Positions 1 through 9,619 of a stretch of 64,000 nucleotides of DNA are shown here, one piece after another (the first letter of the stretch is position 1; each line of letters begins with the position of its first letter). The stretch comes from Pseudomonas marginalis (lineage in GTDB: Bacteria; Pseudomonadota; Gammaproteobacteria; Pseudomonadales; Pseudomonadaceae). Made by a program: the position numbers and the translations under genes. The notes under the pieces are model-generated. The model searched no databases, was not told the origin of the DNA, and saw only the letters and a list, made by a program, of their open reading frames with translations. The DNA is taken from contig NZ_JALJWV010000001.1 of NCBI RefSeq assembly GCF_024169655.1, positions 501,001 to 565,000 on the forward strand, in the 5' to 3' direction.

Positions 1-1353
1 CGTCTGAGCAACTTCCGGGTCACGCCCGACCCTGGTGTGATCGAGGTCAACGTGCAGCCGTCCGCCACCTGGGACGAGTTGGTGGAGCGCACCGAGTTCC
101 TCTACGAAGAGGCGCGGCAAACCCGCCTGACCACCGAAAAGTTCATGATCGACGGGCGCCACACCGGCACCGGCGGCGGTAACCACTTCGTGCTGGGCGG
201 CGCGACACCCAAGGACTCACCGTTCCTGCGGCGCCCCGATCTGCTGCGCAGCTTGATCAGCTACTGGCACAACCATCCGTCGTTGTCCTACCTGTTTTCC
301 GGCTTGTTCATCGGCCCGACGTCCCAGGCGCCCAGGGTCGATGAAGCCCGTAACGATGCGCTGTATGAGCTGGAAATCGCCTTCGCGCAAATGCCCGCGC
401 CTGGCGAAGAATGCCCGCCGTGGTTGGTCGACCGGCTGTTGCGCAATCTGCTGATCGACGTGACCGGCAACACCCATCGCGCCGAATTTTGCGTCGACAA
501 GCTCTACTCCCCCGATGGCGCCACCGGGCGCCTGGGCCTGCTGGAGTTGCGCGCCTTTGAAATGCCGCCCCATGCACGCATGAGCCTGACCCAGCAATTG
601 CTGCTGCGCGCGTTGGTGGCACGCTTCTGGCGCGAGCCGTATGCGCCGCCGAAACTGGCGCGCTGGGGCACCGAGTTGCATGACCGCTTCCTGTTGCCGC
701 ACTTCATCGAGCAGGATTTTGCCGATGTGATCGTCGAACTCAACGCCGCCGGCTACCCGCTGCGCGCCGAATGGTTTGCCGCGCACCTGGAATTCCGCTT
801 TCCCAAAGTCGGCGACTACGCCGTCAGCGGCATTGAACTGGAACTGCGCCAGGCCCTGGAGCCCTGGCATGTGCTGGGCGAGGAGGGCGCGGTCGGCGGC
901 ACGGTGCGCTATGTGGATTCGTCCCTGGAGCGTCTGCAGGTGAAATTGAGCGGGCTGCCGCCGCAGCGCTATTTGCTGACCTGCAACGGTATCCCGGTGC
1001 CGCTGCAACCGACCGGGCGCATCGGCGAGTTCGTCGCCGGCGTGCGGTATCGCGCCTGGCAGCCGGCCAACTGTCTGCAACCGACCATTGCCGTGCATGC
1101 GCCGTTGGTGTTCGATCTGCTCGACACCTGGATGCAGCGCTCCCTGGGCGGTTGCCAGTATCATGTGGCGCATCCGGGCGGGCGGAACTACGACAGCCTG
1201 CCAGTGAACGCCAATGAAGCCGAGAGCCGGCGCATGGCGCGGTTTTTCCGCCTGGGGCATAGCCCGGGCAAGCTGCCTGTGCCGACCGTCGTGATCAATG
1301 ACGAATTGCCGATGACTTTGGATTTGCGACGCTTCCCCAATAAAAATGACTGA
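1..1353 (+). CDS. DUF2126 / transglutaminase-like large protein, C-terminal part (5' end outside window)
   Basis: This is the last 450 codons of a large gene; the frame is open from base 1 and no start is visible. The text matches the C-terminal DUF2126 region of the roughly 1100-residue bacterial transglutaminase-like proteins, including a TGTGGGNH stretch near residue 56 of the visible part and a [13 protein letters not shown] segment. Such proteins are regularly encoded next to a circularly permuted ATP-grasp/alpha-E protein and a smaller transglutaminase, exactly as here. The family is thought to belong to a peptide-synthesis or peptide-modifying cluster, but its substrate is not established. 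The stop is followed by a REP pair and then the ATP-grasp gene on the same strand. Confidence 0.85.
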   Translation, partial: RLSNFRVTPDPGVIEVNVQPSATWDELVERTEFLYEEARQTRLTTEKFMIDGRHTGTGGGNHFVLGGATPKDSPFLRRPDLLRSLISYWHNHPSLSYLFSGLFIGPTSQAPRVDEARNDALYELEIAFAQMPAPGEECPPWLVDRLLRNLLIDVTGNTHRAEFCVDKLYSPDGATGRLGLLELRAFEMPPHARMSLTQQLLLRALVARFWREPYAPPKLARWGTELHDRFLLPHFIEQDFADVIVELNAAGYPLRAEWFAAHLEFRFPKVGDYAVSGIELELRQALEPWHVLGEEGAVGGTVRYVDSSLERLQVKLSGLPPQRYLLTCNGIPVPLQPTGRIGEFVAGVRYRAWQPANCLQPTIAVHAPLVFDLLDTWMQRSLGGCQYHVAHPGGRNYDSLPVNANEAESRRMARFFRLGHSPGKLPVPTVVINDELPMTLDLRRFPNKND

Positions 1354-1366
1354 ATGCAAGCCAAAA

Positions 1367-1471
1367 TGTGGGAGGGAGCTTGCTCCCGATTGCGATGAAT
1401 CAGCCGATACATGAGTTGACTGACCCACCGCCATCGGGAGCAAGTCGAATCGTCGCACCGCCCCTCCCACA
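1367..1471. repeat. REP pair (BIME), second copy with 17-nt insert
   Basis: Two inverted copies of the main REP palindrome (TGTGGGAGG...CTCCCGAT type) face each other between the DUF2126 and ATP-grasp genes. The right copy (1433-1471) carries an extra GGTGCGACGATTCGACT block (in reverse orientation here) between its arms. The same block recurs in the REP at 6029-6067. Confidence 0.85.
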
Positions 1472-1527
1472 TTGGATAGCGGTGAATTTAAGTTAACCTG
1501 AGCCCCCTTGCCCCTGCCGAGCGTTCC

Positions 1528-4014
1528 ATGTCCGACTTGCTCGACCGTTACCCGCTGACCGCGGGCACTTATCACGAACTGCTGGACGATAGCGGCGCGG
1601 TGCGTGCCCATTGGCAGCGCCTGCTCGACCACCTGCAACGCAGCACCCCTGCGCAACTGGCCCAGCGCCAGGCGTTGCTGACCCGGCAGATCCAGGAAAA
1701 CGGCGTGACCTACAACGTCTACGCCGATCCCAAGGGCGCTGATCGCCCGTGGGAACTGGACCTGCTGCCCCACGTGCTGGCGGCCGATGAATGGCAGCAC
1801 TTGTCGGCCGGCATCGCCCAGCGTGCGCGGCTGCTCAACGCGGTGCTGGCGGATCTTTACGGCCCGCAACGCTTGATCAAGGAAGGCTTGCTGCCGGCCG
1901 AACTGGTGTTCGGGCATAACAACTTCCTCTGGCCGTGCCAGGGCATCCAGCCGCCCGACGGCGCGTTTTTGCACCTGTATGCCGTCGATTTGGCGCGCAC
2001 TCCGGATGGCCGCTGGTGGGTCACCGCCGACCGCACCCAGGCGCCGTCCGGCGCCGGTTATGCGCTGGAAAACCGCACCATCGTGTCGCGTGCCTTTCCG
2101 GATCTATACCGCGACCTGCAGGTGCAGCACCTCACCGGTTTCTTCCGCACCCTGCAGGAAACCCTGGCACGCCAGGCGCCCAGCGATGAGCAACCGCCAT
2201 TGATCGTGCTGCTCACGCCCGGGCGTTTCAACGAAAGCTATTTCGAACACCTGTACCTCGCCCGCCAGCTTGGCTACCCGCTGGTGGAAGGCGGCGACCT
2301 CACGGTGCGCGACAGCACGGTGTTCCTGAAAACCCTCAGCGGCCTGCGCCGGGTACACGCGATCATGCGCCGCCTGGACGACGATTTCTGCGACCCCCTC
2401 GAACTGCGCACCGACTCGGCCCTCGGCGTGCCCGGCCTGCTCGACGCCGCGCGCCAAGGCAACGTGCTGGTGGCCAATGCCCTGGGTAGCGGTGTGCTGG
2501 AATCCCCCGGCCTGTTGGGCTTTCTGCCGAAGATCAACGAGTTTTTGTTTGGCGAAGAACTGATCCTGCCGTCCATTGCAACGTGGTGGTGCGGCGAAGC
2601 GCCGGTGCTTGCCGAAGCCCTGGAGAAACTGCCCGAGCTGCTGATCAAGCCGGCATTCCCTTCGCAGAGTTTTAATCCGATCTTCGGTCGCGACCTGGAT
2701 GACGAACAACGCCAGGCCCTGGCCGAGCGCATGCGCGCACGGCCTTACGCGTATGTCGCCCAGGAGCTGGCGCAGCTGTCCCAGGCGCCGGTGTGGCACA
2801 CCGTCGAGGATCACCTGCAACACCGCGCCATCGGCATGCGCGTCTACGCCGTGGCCAGCGCCGACGGTTACCGGGTATTGCCCGGCGGCCTGACCCGTGT
2901 GGCTGCCGAGGCCGATGCCGAAGTGGTGTCGATGCAACGCGGCGGCGCAAGCAAGGACACCTGGGTGCTCGGCGAACGCGCTGCCGGCGGCGAGCAGTGG
3001 CGCGCGCAACGGCCGATCGGCGCCCATGACCTGGTGCGCCGCGATCCTTATCTGCCGTCGCGGGTGGTGGAAAACCTGTTTTGGTTTGGCCGGTATTGCG
3101 AGCGCTGCGATGACAGCGCGCGCTGGCTGCGCATTGTGTTGGCGCGCTATGTCGACGGTGACGATCCGCTGGCATTGCAGGCGGCGGTCGAGCTGGGCGA
3201 AAGCCTGCGCCTGCTGCCGGAGGAGGGCGAGCTGCCCGAGCGCCTGCTCGCGGCCTTGCTCGGCGACGACTGGCCGTCGAGCCTGCGCGCCAACCTGCAG
3301 CGCTTGCAGTGGGCCGCGTCCCAGGTGCGCGGCAAGTTGTCCCGGGAGAACTGGCAGGCCCTGGTGGAGCTGCAACGCGAAGCCATTGAGCTGGAAAGCG
3401 AAACCCCGGACTTTGGCGAGTTGCTGGACTTCCTCAACCGCCTGGTGATGTCCTTGGCGGCGCTGTCCGGGTTTGCCCTGGACGACATGACCCGCGACGA
3501 AGGCTGGCGCTTTCTGATGATGGGCCGGCGCATCGAGCGCCTGCAGTTCCTCAGCAGCAGCCTCGCGGCGTTCCTGCGTGGCGTGGCGGTGTTCGATCAA
3601 GCCGGGCTGGAGTGGCTGCTGGAACTGGGCAACAGCAGCATTACCTACCGCTCGCGCTACCTGGCGGTGCCGCAGCTGATTCCGGTGCTCGACCTGTTGT
3701 TGCTGGATGAGCAGAACCCCCACGCCGTGCTGTTCCAGTTGAAGCTGGTGAGCCGCACCTTGCGTCGCCTCAACGATGATTTCGGTGTGCCCCGGGAAAC
3801 CGGCCTGGCGCCTTTGGTCGAGCGTCTTGCGCGGTTCGACCTGGGTTGCCTGGAAAACTCGCTGTTTGGCGAGGCCAGCGTGCGTGCCGCGTTGGACGGC
3901 CTGGCCGACCTGCTGCAAGCGGTCGCCGATGAGAGCGGGCAAGTGTCGGATCGCCTGGCCTTGCGCCATTTTGCCCATGTGGATGATGTCAGTCAGCGAA
4001 CGGTGTCGGTGTGA
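1528..4014 (+). CDS. Circularly permuted ATP-grasp protein fused to alpha-E domain
   Basis: This 828-residue protein has a permuted ATP-grasp type 2 region over roughly residues 1-480 (YNVYADPKG near 70, GHNNFLWPC near 130, TPGRFNESYFEHLYLA near 235, then IKPAFPSQSFNPIFG). An alpha-E helical domain covers about 500-820 (PSRVVENLFWFGRYCERCDDSARWLR). The fused order equals the older DUF404-DUF407-DUF403 set. ATP-grasp enzymes join a carboxylate to an amine or thiol; together with the neighbouring transglutaminases a peptide-ligating role is likely, but the product is unknown. The stop overlaps the start of the next gene by one base (TGATG), indicating translational coupling. Confidence 0.9.
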   Translation: MSDLLDRYPLTAGTYHELLDDSGAVRAHWQRLLDHLQRSTPAQLAQRQALLTRQIQENGVTYNVYADPKGADRPWELDLLPHVLAADEWQHLSAGIAQRARLLNAVLADLYGPQRLIKEGLLPAELVFGHNNFLWPCQGIQPPDGAFLHLYAVDLARTPDGRWWVTADRTQAPSGAGYALENRTIVSRAFPDLYRDLQVQHLTGFFRTLQETLARQAPSDEQPPLIVLLTPGRFNESYFEHLYLARQLGYPLVEGGDLTVRDSTVFLKTLSGLRRVHAIMRRLDDDFCDPLELRTDSALGVPGLLDAARQGNVLVANALGSGVLESPGLLGFLPKINEFLFGEELILPSIATWWCGEAPVLAEALEKLPELLIKPAFPSQSFNPIFGRDLDDEQRQALAERMRARPYAYVAQELAQLSQAPVWHTVEDHLQHRAIGMRVYAVASADGYRVLPGGLTRVAAEADAEVVSMQRGGASKDTWVLGERAAGGEQWRAQRPIGAHDLVRRDPYLPSRVVENLFWFGRYCERCDDSARWLRIVLARYVDGDDPLALQAAVELGESLRLLPEEGELPERLLAALLGDDWPSSLRANLQRLQWAASQVRGKLSRENWQALVELQREAIELESETPDFGELLDFLNRLVMSLAALSGFALDDMTRDEGWRFLMMGRRIERLQFLSSSLAAFLRGVAVFDQAGLEWLLELGNSSITYRSRYLAVPQLIPVLDLLLLDEQNPHAVLFQLKLVSRTLRRLNDDFGVPRETGLAPLVERLARFDLGCLENSLFGEASVRAALDGLADLLQAVADESGQVSDRLALRHFAHVDDVSQRTVSV

Positions 4015-4904
4015 TGAGTGCGCGCTATCAGATTTTTCACGATACCCATTACCACTACGACAGCCCGGTGTCCCTGGCCCAGCAGTTGGCGCATCTGTGG
4101 CCACGGCCATGCGCCTGGCAGCGTTGCACCTCGCAGCAGTTGGATATCAGCCCGTTGCCGTCGTCGCGCCGCGATGAACTGGACGTGTTCGGCAACCCGA
4201 TCACCCGCCTGGCGTTCGAGCGGCCCCATGATGAGTTGTTGGTGAATGCCGGGCTGACCGTGGAAGTGCTGGCGCGGCCGCTGCTGGATTTCCAACAGTC
4301 GCTGGCCTGGGACCAGACCCGTGACAGCCTGACCTACAGCAGCCAGCCGCTGTCACCGGCGTTGATCGAAGCCTGCCGCTTTCGCTTCGAATCGCCCTAC
4401 GTGCATTTGAAGAAAACCTTCGTCGATTTCTCCGAAAGCTGTTTCCCGCCGGGCCGTCCGCTGTTGTTGGGCGCCCAGGCATTGATGGAAAAAATCTTCG
4501 GCGAATTCACCTTCGATGCCGAAGCCACCCAAGTCGCCACGCCGCTGGTGGAAGTGCTCGAGCGCCGACGCGGCGTGTGCCAGGACTTCGCTCACCTGAT
4601 GCTCGCCTGCCTGCGCTCACGGGGCCTGGCGGCGCGCTATATCAGCGGCTACCTGCTGACCCAGCCGCCGCCCGGCCAGCCACGGATGATCGGCGCCGAT
4701 GCGTCCCATGCGTGGATTTCGGTGTATTGCCCGGTGCTGGGCTGGGTGGACTTTGATCCGACCAACAATGTGCAGCCGGCACTGGAACACATCACCCTGG
4801 CCTGGGGCCGGGACTTCTCCGATGTTTCGCCGTTGCGCGGGGTGATTCTGGGGGGAGGGAGCCATGACCCGGAAGTGCGGGTGACGGTGATGCCGCTCTT
4901 GTAG
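4014..4904 (+). CDS. Transglutaminase-like cysteine protease family protein
   Basis: This is a 296-residue protein. A BTLCP-type N-terminal domain (RYQIFHDTHYHYDSPVSLAQQ) is followed by the transglutaminase core. The presumed catalytic triad is visible: Cys in RRRGVCQDFAHL, His in DASHAWISVY and Asp in DFDPTNN. The ATG at 4014 is preferred over the GTG one codon earlier because it gives the usual TGATG overlap with the ATP-grasp gene. It forms one operon with the two upstream genes. Substrate unknown. The stop codon lies inside the following repeat. Confidence 0.88.
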   Translation: MSARYQIFHDTHYHYDSPVSLAQQLAHLWPRPCAWQRCTSQQLDISPLPSSRRDELDVFGNPITRLAFERPHDELLVNAGLTVEVLARPLLDFQQSLAWDQTRDSLTYSSQPLSPALIEACRFRFESPYVHLKKTFVDFSESCFPPGRPLLLGAQALMEKIFGEFTFDAEATQVATPLVEVLERRRGVCQDFAHLMLACLRSRGLAARYISGYLLTQPPPGQPRMIGADASHAWISVYCPVLGWVDFDPTNNVQPALEHITLAWGRDFSDVSPLRGVILGGGSHDPEVRVTVMPLL

Positions 4905-4999
4905 GAGCGAGCTTGCTCGCGAAAAAACCGAGGGCGCCGCGTTGAACCAGGCACCCCGCGTTATCGTTAACGCACTTCGCGAGCCAGCTCGCTCCTACA
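4901..4999. repeat. Second REP class, inverted pair (GTAGGAGCGAGCTTGCTCGC type)
   Basis: The arms GTAGGAGCGAGC..GCTCGC and GCGAG..GCTCGCTCCTAC face each other, with a GC-rich centre that contains CCGCGTTATCGTT (4956-4968). The arrangement recurs at 47357-47456. It lies between convergent genes and probably folds into a cruciform or RNA hairpin that ends or protects both transcripts. Confidence 0.8.
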
Positions 5000-5006
5000 G
5001 TGATGC

Positions 5007-5189
5007 TTACTCGGCCGGGTCTTTCGGTGTTTCGGTGTCGTCGGTTGCCGCTTCGCCTTCCGCATCCGGGTTCAGTGCGCCGGCCTCTTCATCTGCAGCA
5101 GCTTTCTTGCGTTGCAGCTTTTCCTCTTTCTTCTGTTCCTTGGCCAAGTCTCTTTGACGTTTGGCGAAGGAGTAATTAGGTTTGGCCAT
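5007..5189 (-). CDS. Small highly charged conserved protein
   Basis: This 60-residue protein has a very basic first half (MAKPNYSFAKRQRDLAKEQK then KKEEKLQRKK) and an acidic tail rich in D, E and T. It has no signal peptide or membrane segment. An AGAGGA Shine-Dalgarno sits about 6 bases ahead of the ATG. The two-charge layout and the clean ribosome site make this a real gene. I recognise it as a type of small protein common in Pseudomonas, but no function is known. It is convergent with the transglutaminase gene. Confidence 0.7.
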   Translation of the reverse strand: MAKPNYSFAKRQRDLAKEQKKEEKLQRKKAAADEEAGALNPDAEGEAATDDTETPKDPAE

Positions 5190-5522
5190 GGGCGATCCTC
5201 TAGGGTCGAAGGTGAGGGTGGGCGGCGCGCAGCTGCCTTGGGTCGCTATGGTAGCAGCTTCGCGGCGCGCTTGGCCTTCACTTACCGCAGGCGTATGCGG
5301 CCAACAGACCGCTGAATAGTTGATTGAGGTGCATGATCCGGACTCCAGTGGGTGATGGACCGATCATAGGCGCGGTGTGGCACTTTGGTTGGTTGATTGT
5401 GTCGATAAGTCTGATAGCCTAAAGTTGTATACAATTTGTTGATTCAGGTCATAAGAATTTCTGCCTGTCTCAGGCACGCTTGTCGCAATACGCGTTTTTA
5501 AAACCCTGCCTTGGAGATTCAC
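5190..5522. other. Intergenic region with promoters of the small protein and of azurin
   Basis: No open reading frame of note. The left part must hold the leader of the minus-strand small gene. The right part is AT-richer (near 5400-5460) and carries weak matches to anaerobic-regulator and sigma-54 sites described separately. Confidence 0.5.
5439..5487 (+). promoter_or_regulatory. Candidate azurin control sites (ANR-like and -24/-12-like)
   Basis: TTGATTCAGGTCAT at 5439-5452 matches 8 of the 10 specified bases of the ANR/DNR box TTGAT-N4-ATCAA. AGGCACGCTTGTCGC at 5472-5486 keeps the essential GG and GC of a sigma-54 promoter at the correct 10-base separation, but has two other mismatches. 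Azurin is known in P. aeruginosa to be under ANR control, which is why these were noted. Both matches are weak. Confidence 0.3.
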
Positions 5523-5969
5523 ATGTTTGCCAAACTCGTTGCTGTTTCCCTGCTGACTCTGGCAAGTGGCCAGTTGCTTGCTGCAGAGTGCAAGGTCACC
5601 GTCGACTCTACCGACCAGATGTCCTACAACACCAAGGAAATCGTGATCGACAAGAGCTGCAAGACGTTCACCGTCGAGCTGACTCACTCCGGCAGCTTGC
5701 CGAAAAACGTCATGGGTCATAACTGGGTACTGGCCAGCGCCGCCGACATGCAACCGGTTGCGACCGATGGCATGGCTGCTGGCCTCGACAAGAACTACCT
5801 GAAAGAAGGCGACGAGCGCATCATCGCCCACACCAAGGTGATTGGTGCTGGCGAGAAAGATTCGGTGAGCTTTGATGTGTCCAAGCTGAAAGCGGGCACT
5901 GACTATGCGTTCTTCTGCTCGTTCCCAGGCCACATCTCGATGATGAAAGGCACTGTGGTCGTCAAGTAA
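5523..5969 (+). CDS. azu: Azurin (type 1 blue copper protein)
   Basis: This 148-residue precursor has a 20-residue signal peptide ([20 protein letters not shown]) that is cut before [13 protein letters not shown], leaving a mature protein of 128 residues, as in known azurins. All type 1 copper ligands are visible: His in NVMGHNW, and Cys, His and Met in [14 protein letters not shown]. The two structural cysteines are at ECK and KSCKTF. It carries electrons in the periplasm, for example to nitrite reductase or cytochrome peroxidase. An in-frame upstream TTG exists, but ATG 5523 has a GGAG at proper distance and starts the signal peptide. Monocistronic; a REP pair follows the stop. Confidence 0.97.
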   Translation: MFAKLVAVSLLTLASGQLLAAECKVTVDSTDQMSYNTKEIVIDKSCKTFTVELTHSGSLPKNVMGHNWVLASAADMQPVATDGMAAGLDKNYLKEGDERIIAHTKVIGAGEKDSVSFDVSKLKAGTDYAFFCSFPGHISMMKGTVVVK

Positions 5970-5985
5970 GACCGCATTATCGTTC

Positions 5986-6067
5986 ATCGGGGGCAAGCCC
6001 CCTCCCACAGGTTGGAATGCGTTTCAAATGTGGGAGGGGCGGTGCGACGATTCGACTTGCCCCCGAT
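5986..6067. repeat. REP pair, second copy with 17-nt insert
   Basis: The left copy (5986-6009) is canonical. The right copy (6029-6067) has GGTGCGACGATTCGACT inserted in its middle. CCGCATTATCGTT immediately precedes the left copy. It separates azu from convergent nadE and probably serves both 3' ends. Confidence 0.85.
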
Positions 6068-6105
6068 GGCTACCTCACAATCAACACAACACTATCTGGT
6101 TCACC

Positions 6106-6933
6106 TCACGGCGCAAACGGCATCACCCGCTTGTGCTCGGTCTTGCGATACGTCTCGCAAATGATCCTGAACGCTTCCTCCCGCACCGGCTCGCCGTGCA
6201 GGAACGCATCAATCTCGGCATAGGTCACGCCATGTGACGCCTCGTCCGGCTTGCCCGGCGAGAGGTCTTCCAGGTCGGCAGTCGGGACCTTCTCCACCAG
6301 CGACTCCGGCGCCCCAAAGTTCCGCGCAATCGCCCGCACCTGATTCTTCACCAGCCCGCTCAACGGTGCCAGATCGCAGGCGCCATCGCCGAATTTGGTG
6401 AAAAAGCCCATCACCGCTTCCGCCGCATGGTCGGTGCCGATCACCAGACCACTGGCCGCGCCGGCGATGGTGTACTGCGCGACCATGCGCATGCGCGCCT
6501 TGGTGTTGCCCAGCACAAAATCACGCGATACCGCAGCCTTGCCTTCAAACGCCGCCACTTCATTGGCCAGGGATTTCACCGCCGGGCCGATGTTCACGGT
6601 GTGGCGCTCGTCCGGTTCGATAAAGTCCACCGAGGCCTGGGCGTCGATTTCATCGAACTGGGTTTCGTAGGGCAGGCGCACGGCGATAAAGCGGTAGCCT
6701 TCGTCGCCGGTACTGGAGCGCAGTTCCTGCATGGCGCGTTGGGCCAGCAGGCCTGCGGTCAGGGAGTCGACGCCACCGCTGATGCCTAACACCAATGTCT
6801 TGAGCCCTGAATTGCGCAGGCAGTCCTGGATAAAGGTCACGCGCCGGGCGATTTCGGACTCAAGGGCGGCCTGGTCTTTGAACGGTGCTTGAACCTTGAG
6901 CTGCTGCGCAATCTCACGCTGTACGGCTTGCAT
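6106..6933 (-). CDS. nadE: Ammonia-dependent NAD+ synthetase
   Basis: This 275-residue cytosolic enzyme converts nicotinate adenine dinucleotide, ATP and ammonia to NAD+. The N-type ATP pyrophosphatase loop [12 protein letters not shown] lies at about residues 50-61, followed by LPYETQFDE and [10 protein letters not shown]. The length equals the short, single-domain NadE lacking a glutaminase domain. It follows pncB by only 3 bases on the same strand, so the two form an operon covering the end of the Preiss-Handler pathway. The same pncB-nadE-azu neighbourhood is known from P. aeruginosa. Confidence 0.96.
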   Translation of the reverse strand: MQAVQREIAQQLKVQAPFKDQAALESEIARRVTFIQDCLRNSGLKTLVLGISGGVDSLTAGLLAQRAMQELRSSTGDEGYRFIAVRLPYETQFDEIDAQASVDFIEPDERHTVNIGPAVKSLANEVAAFEGKAAVSRDFVLGNTKARMRMVAQYTIAGAASGLVIGTDHAAEAVMGFFTKFGDGACDLAPLSGLVKNQVRAIARNFGAPESLVEKVPTADLEDLSPGKPDEASHGVTYAEIDAFLHGEPVREEAFRIICETYRKTEHKRVMPFAP

Positions 6934-6936
6934 GAT

Positions 6937-8151
6937 TCACTCCTTGCTGGAAAGGGCAGGTACTTTGAAAACGTGTCGCAAATAGGCGACGAAATTCGGG
7001 TCGGTGCAGTGGGTCTTGCCCGCTTCATCGGAGATCTTCGCGACGGGCTGGCCATTGCAGGCCGTCATTTTAAGCACAATGCTCATCGGTTCCACACCTG
7101 GAATATCGCAGGTCAGGTTGGTGCCGATGCCGAAGCTCACATTGATCCGACCGCGCAGCGCCCGGAATATTTCCAGGGACTTGGGCAGCGACAGGCTGTC
7201 GGAGAACACCAGGGTCTTGCTCATCGGCTCGATGCCCAGCTTGTGGTAGTGGGCGATGGCTTTTTCCGCCCATTGCACCGGGTCGCCGGAGTCGTGGCGC
7301 AGGCCGTCGAACAGCTTGGCGAAGTACAAGTCGAAGTCGCCGAGGAAGGCATCGGTGGTGATGCAATCGGTCAGGGCGATACCCAGCAGGCCGCGGTATT
7401 CGCGGACCCAGCAATCGAGGGCGGCGATCTGGCTGTCGATCAGGCGCGGGCCGAGTTGCTGGTGGGCCATGATCCATTCATGGGCCATGGTGCCCAGCGG
7501 TTTCATATCGAACTCGCGGGCCAGATGGACGTTGCTGGTGCCGACAAACCGGCCGGGGAAATCGTGCTTGAGCACGCTCACCACTTCTTCCTGCACGCGG
7601 TAGGAGAAGCGTCGGCGCGTGCCGAAGTCCGCCACCTGCAGCTCGGCGAGCTCGTCGCTGCTGGCGTTCGCGGTCAGCCAGTCGAACTTGCGGTACAACT
7701 GCTCGCGGGCCTGTTCGAGGGTCACGGACTGGTAGCGATAGCGGTTACGCACTTCGCTGATGATCGCGAGCATCGGCACTTCAAACAGGATCACATGCAG
7801 CCACGGCCCGCGCAGTCGGATAAACAGCTCGCCGTTTTCGATGCCGGTGTGGACATAGCGCAGGTTGAAGCGGAACAAGCCGAGGAAACGCAAAAAATCC
7901 GGTTTCATGAAGCTGATGCGCTCCAGGAAACTCAGTTGGTCCGCGCTCAGGCTCAACTCGGCGAGGCGCTCGAACTGGTAACGGATCTCCGCCAGGTACG
8001 GGCGCAGGTCTTCACTGTTGCGGCAACGGAACTCCCATTCAACTTCCACATTGGGGTAGTTGTGCAGCACCGCCTGCATCATGGTCAGCTTGTAGAAGTC
8101 GGTGTCGAGCAGGTTCTGCACGATTCGATCGGCAAACACACTCTCGCTCAT
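6937..8151 (-). CDS. pncB: Nicotinate phosphoribosyltransferase
   Basis: This 404-residue enzyme makes nicotinate mononucleotide from nicotinate and PRPP in NAD salvage. Recognised segments are [20 protein letters not shown] at the N terminus, VEWEFRCRN, the [12 protein letters not shown] stretch that holds the regulatory His of the family, and [15 protein letters not shown]. The start is placed at ATG 8151 ([13 protein letters not shown]); a longer frame running upstream into the REP is not family-like. First gene of the pncB-nadE operon. Its upstream region has been cut off from the neighbouring LysR locus by the IS element. Confidence 0.96.
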   Translation of the reverse strand: MSESVFADRIVQNLLDTDFYKLTMMQAVLHNYPNVEVEWEFRCRNSEDLRPYLAEIRYQFERLAELSLSADQLSFLERISFMKPDFLRFLGLFRFNLRYVHTGIENGELFIRLRGPWLHVILFEVPMLAIISEVRNRYRYQSVTLEQAREQLYRKFDWLTANASSDELAELQVADFGTRRRFSYRVQEEVVSVLKHDFPGRFVGTSNVHLAREFDMKPLGTMAHEWIMAHQQLGPRLIDSQIAALDCWVREYRGLLGIALTDCITTDAFLGDFDLYFAKLFDGLRHDSGDPVQWAEKAIAHYHKLGIEPMSKTLVFSDSLSLPKSLEIFRALRGRINVSFGIGTNLTCDIPGVEPMSIVLKMTACNGQPVAKISDEAGKTHCTDPNFVAYLRHVFKVPALSSKE

Positions 8152-8275
8152 AACGGGAATCTCCAGACGGGACGGCGATGGGCGCCGACCTTTACGCACA
8201 ATTAGGGAAGGGGGGTAGTGGCGCATAGACCTGTGGGTTTTTGCCAGTGATTTTTTCAGTGAGGCCACTGGCCTC

Positions 8276-8339
8276 ATCGGGGGCAAGCCCCCTCCCACAG
8301 GTTGGAATGCGTTTCAAATGTGGGAGGGGGCTTGCCCCG
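8276..8339. repeat. REP pair interrupted at its right edge by the IS element
   Basis: The left copy and spacer are nearly identical to those at 5986-6040 (shared CAGGTTGGAATGCGTTTCAA spacer). The right copy ends CTTGCCCCG where the insertion sequence begins, and CCCCGATAGCG resumes at 9620 just after it. The REP therefore was the target. Confidence 0.8.
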
Positions 8340-9619
8340 GTACAGACCGGAGACATCCTTTACGTTTGAAACCGGAGACATCGTTTACATGTATTAATCA
8401 TGGCCAGGAGGTAACTGGCCATGTCATGGAATCGAGAGTCCCCGATGGATCAAAAAGTCAGATTGATAGGCGACTGGCTGTCCGGCGCCTATTCAAAACG
8501 TCAACTGGCATTGAGCTACGGCATTAGTCGACCGACCTTGGACAAGTGGCTGCAACGGTATGCCACTGCTGGCCTGGACGGGCTCAAGGACGCCTCACGC
8601 CGTCCACTCTCAAGCCCTTTTCAAACGTGCGATGCGCATATTGCTGCTCTAATCGAGCTCAAGCATCAACACCATGACTGGGGCCCCAAAAAGCTGGTCA
8701 AGGTCCTTTCCAATCGCTATCCGGAATGTCATTGGCCGGCACCCAGCACGGCAGGGGAATGGCTCAAACGAGCGGGACTGGTTCAAGAGCGGCGCAAGCG
8801 CAATCGCCCGCCTACCGGCCCCGTCAAACTTCGCCCGGCAGATCTCCCCAATCAAACGTGGGCCGCTGACTTCAAAGGCGACTTTTTAATGGCGGATGGC
8901 CGACGCTGTTACCCGCTGACACTCACGGATCAGGCCAGCAGATTCATATTGTTGTGTCGTGCGCAGCCCAGTGTGGCTGGGGCCCGCGAGGGTTTTGACT
9001 GGGCTTTTCGCGAGTACGGTCTGCCTGATGTCATCCGGACTGACAACGGTTCACCCTTCGCCTCAACCGGTCTCAGCAGGCTCTCGAGTCTGGCCGTCTG
9101 GTGGATACGACTGGGTATCTACCCAGAGCGTATTCAGCCGGGGCGACCCGATCAGAACGGGCGGCATGAGCGTATGCATCGCTCACTCAAGGCCGCGTTA
9201 CTGAAGACGCCAGAAGCCAATATGGTGCAGCAGCAGTTGGCGTTTGAACGATTTCGACAGGAATTCAATCATGATCGGCCGCACGAGGCGTTAGACATGA
9301 AGGTGCCGAACGATCTGTACGATAAATCGCCAAGGATCTATACAGGCTGGGTACCTCCTGCCGAATATGGAGCGGATATGGAGGTACGCAAGGTCAGAAC
9401 AGACGGGTCAATGAAGTGGAGGGGCAGGATGATCTTTTTGAGTGAGTCACTGGTAGGAGAGTCCGTTGGACTGCGAGAAGTGGACGACAACGTGTGGGAC
9501 ATGTACCTATGTAACTATCCACTGGGTAGGCTAGACAGCGGTGCAAGCCGGCTATCCAGCACCCAGAAACGTAAAGGATGTCCCCGGTCTCGTTTGTAAA
9601 GGATGTCTCCGTCCGTACA
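8340..9619 (+). mobile_element. IS481-family insertion sequence, about 1.28 kb
   Basis: The ends carry inverted repeats built around GGAGACATCCTTTAC (8349-8363 on the left, reverse complement near 9597-9611 on the right). A second similar copy lies about 26 bases inside each end (CCGGAGACATCGTTTAC on the left, GTAAAGGATGTCCCCGG on the right). Flanks CCCCG (8335-8339 and 9620-9624) would be a 5-bp target duplication, and removing the element rebuilds a normal REP half. An alternative 5-bp duplication, GTACA, is possible because the tips are palindromic, so the borders are uncertain by 5 bases. The single gene inside is intact. Confidence 0.8.
8421..9599 (+). CDS. IS481-family transposase
   Basis: This 392-residue protein begins with a helix-turn-helix (SKRQLALSYGISRPTLDKWLQRY), then a second winged-helix-like part, and an RNase-H-fold DDE core. 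Candidate catalytic residues are D150 in TWAADFKGDF, D208 in IRTDNGSPF and E250 in NGRHERMHRSL. ATG 8421 has a strong AGGAGGT 8 bases upstream. No frameshift or premature stop is seen, so the element may still be active. The last codons run into the right inverted repeat. Transposition is expected by a cut-out or copy mechanism of DDE type, typical of the family. Confidence 0.92.
   Translation: MSWNRESPMDQKVRLIGDWLSGAYSKRQLALSYGISRPTLDKWLQRYATAGLDGLKDASRRPLSSPFQTCDAHIAALIELKHQHHDWGPKKLVKVLSNRYPECHWPAPSTAGEWLKRAGLVQERRKRNRPPTGPVKLRPADLPNQTWAADFKGDFLMADGRRCYPLTLTDQASRFILLCRAQPSVAGAREGFDWAFREYGLPDVIRTDNGSPFASTGLSRLSSLAVWWIRLGIYPERIQPGRPDQNGRHERMHRSLKAALLKTPEANMVQQQLAFERFRQEFNHDRPHEALDMKVPNDLYDKSPRIYTGWVPPAEYGADMEVRKVRTDGSMKWRGRMIFLSESLVGESVGLREVDDNVWDMYLCNYPLGRLDSGASRLSSTQKRKGCPRSRL

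Noticed and set aside
217..4110. Long minus-strand open frames (585 and 668 codons) over the DUF2126 and ATP-grasp genes
   Set aside because: They are antisense shadows of strongly family-like plus-strand genes in GC-rich DNA. Their text is low-complexity (Gln-, His- and Arg-rich) with no domain.
5439..5486. Firm ANR box and sigma-54 promoter for azurin
   Set aside because: Two mismatches in each; kept only as a low-confidence feature.
8340..8344. GTACA as target duplication of the IS
   Set aside because: It is possible, but the CCCCG choice rebuilds the REP on excision, so it was preferred; GTACA is explained by palindromic tips.
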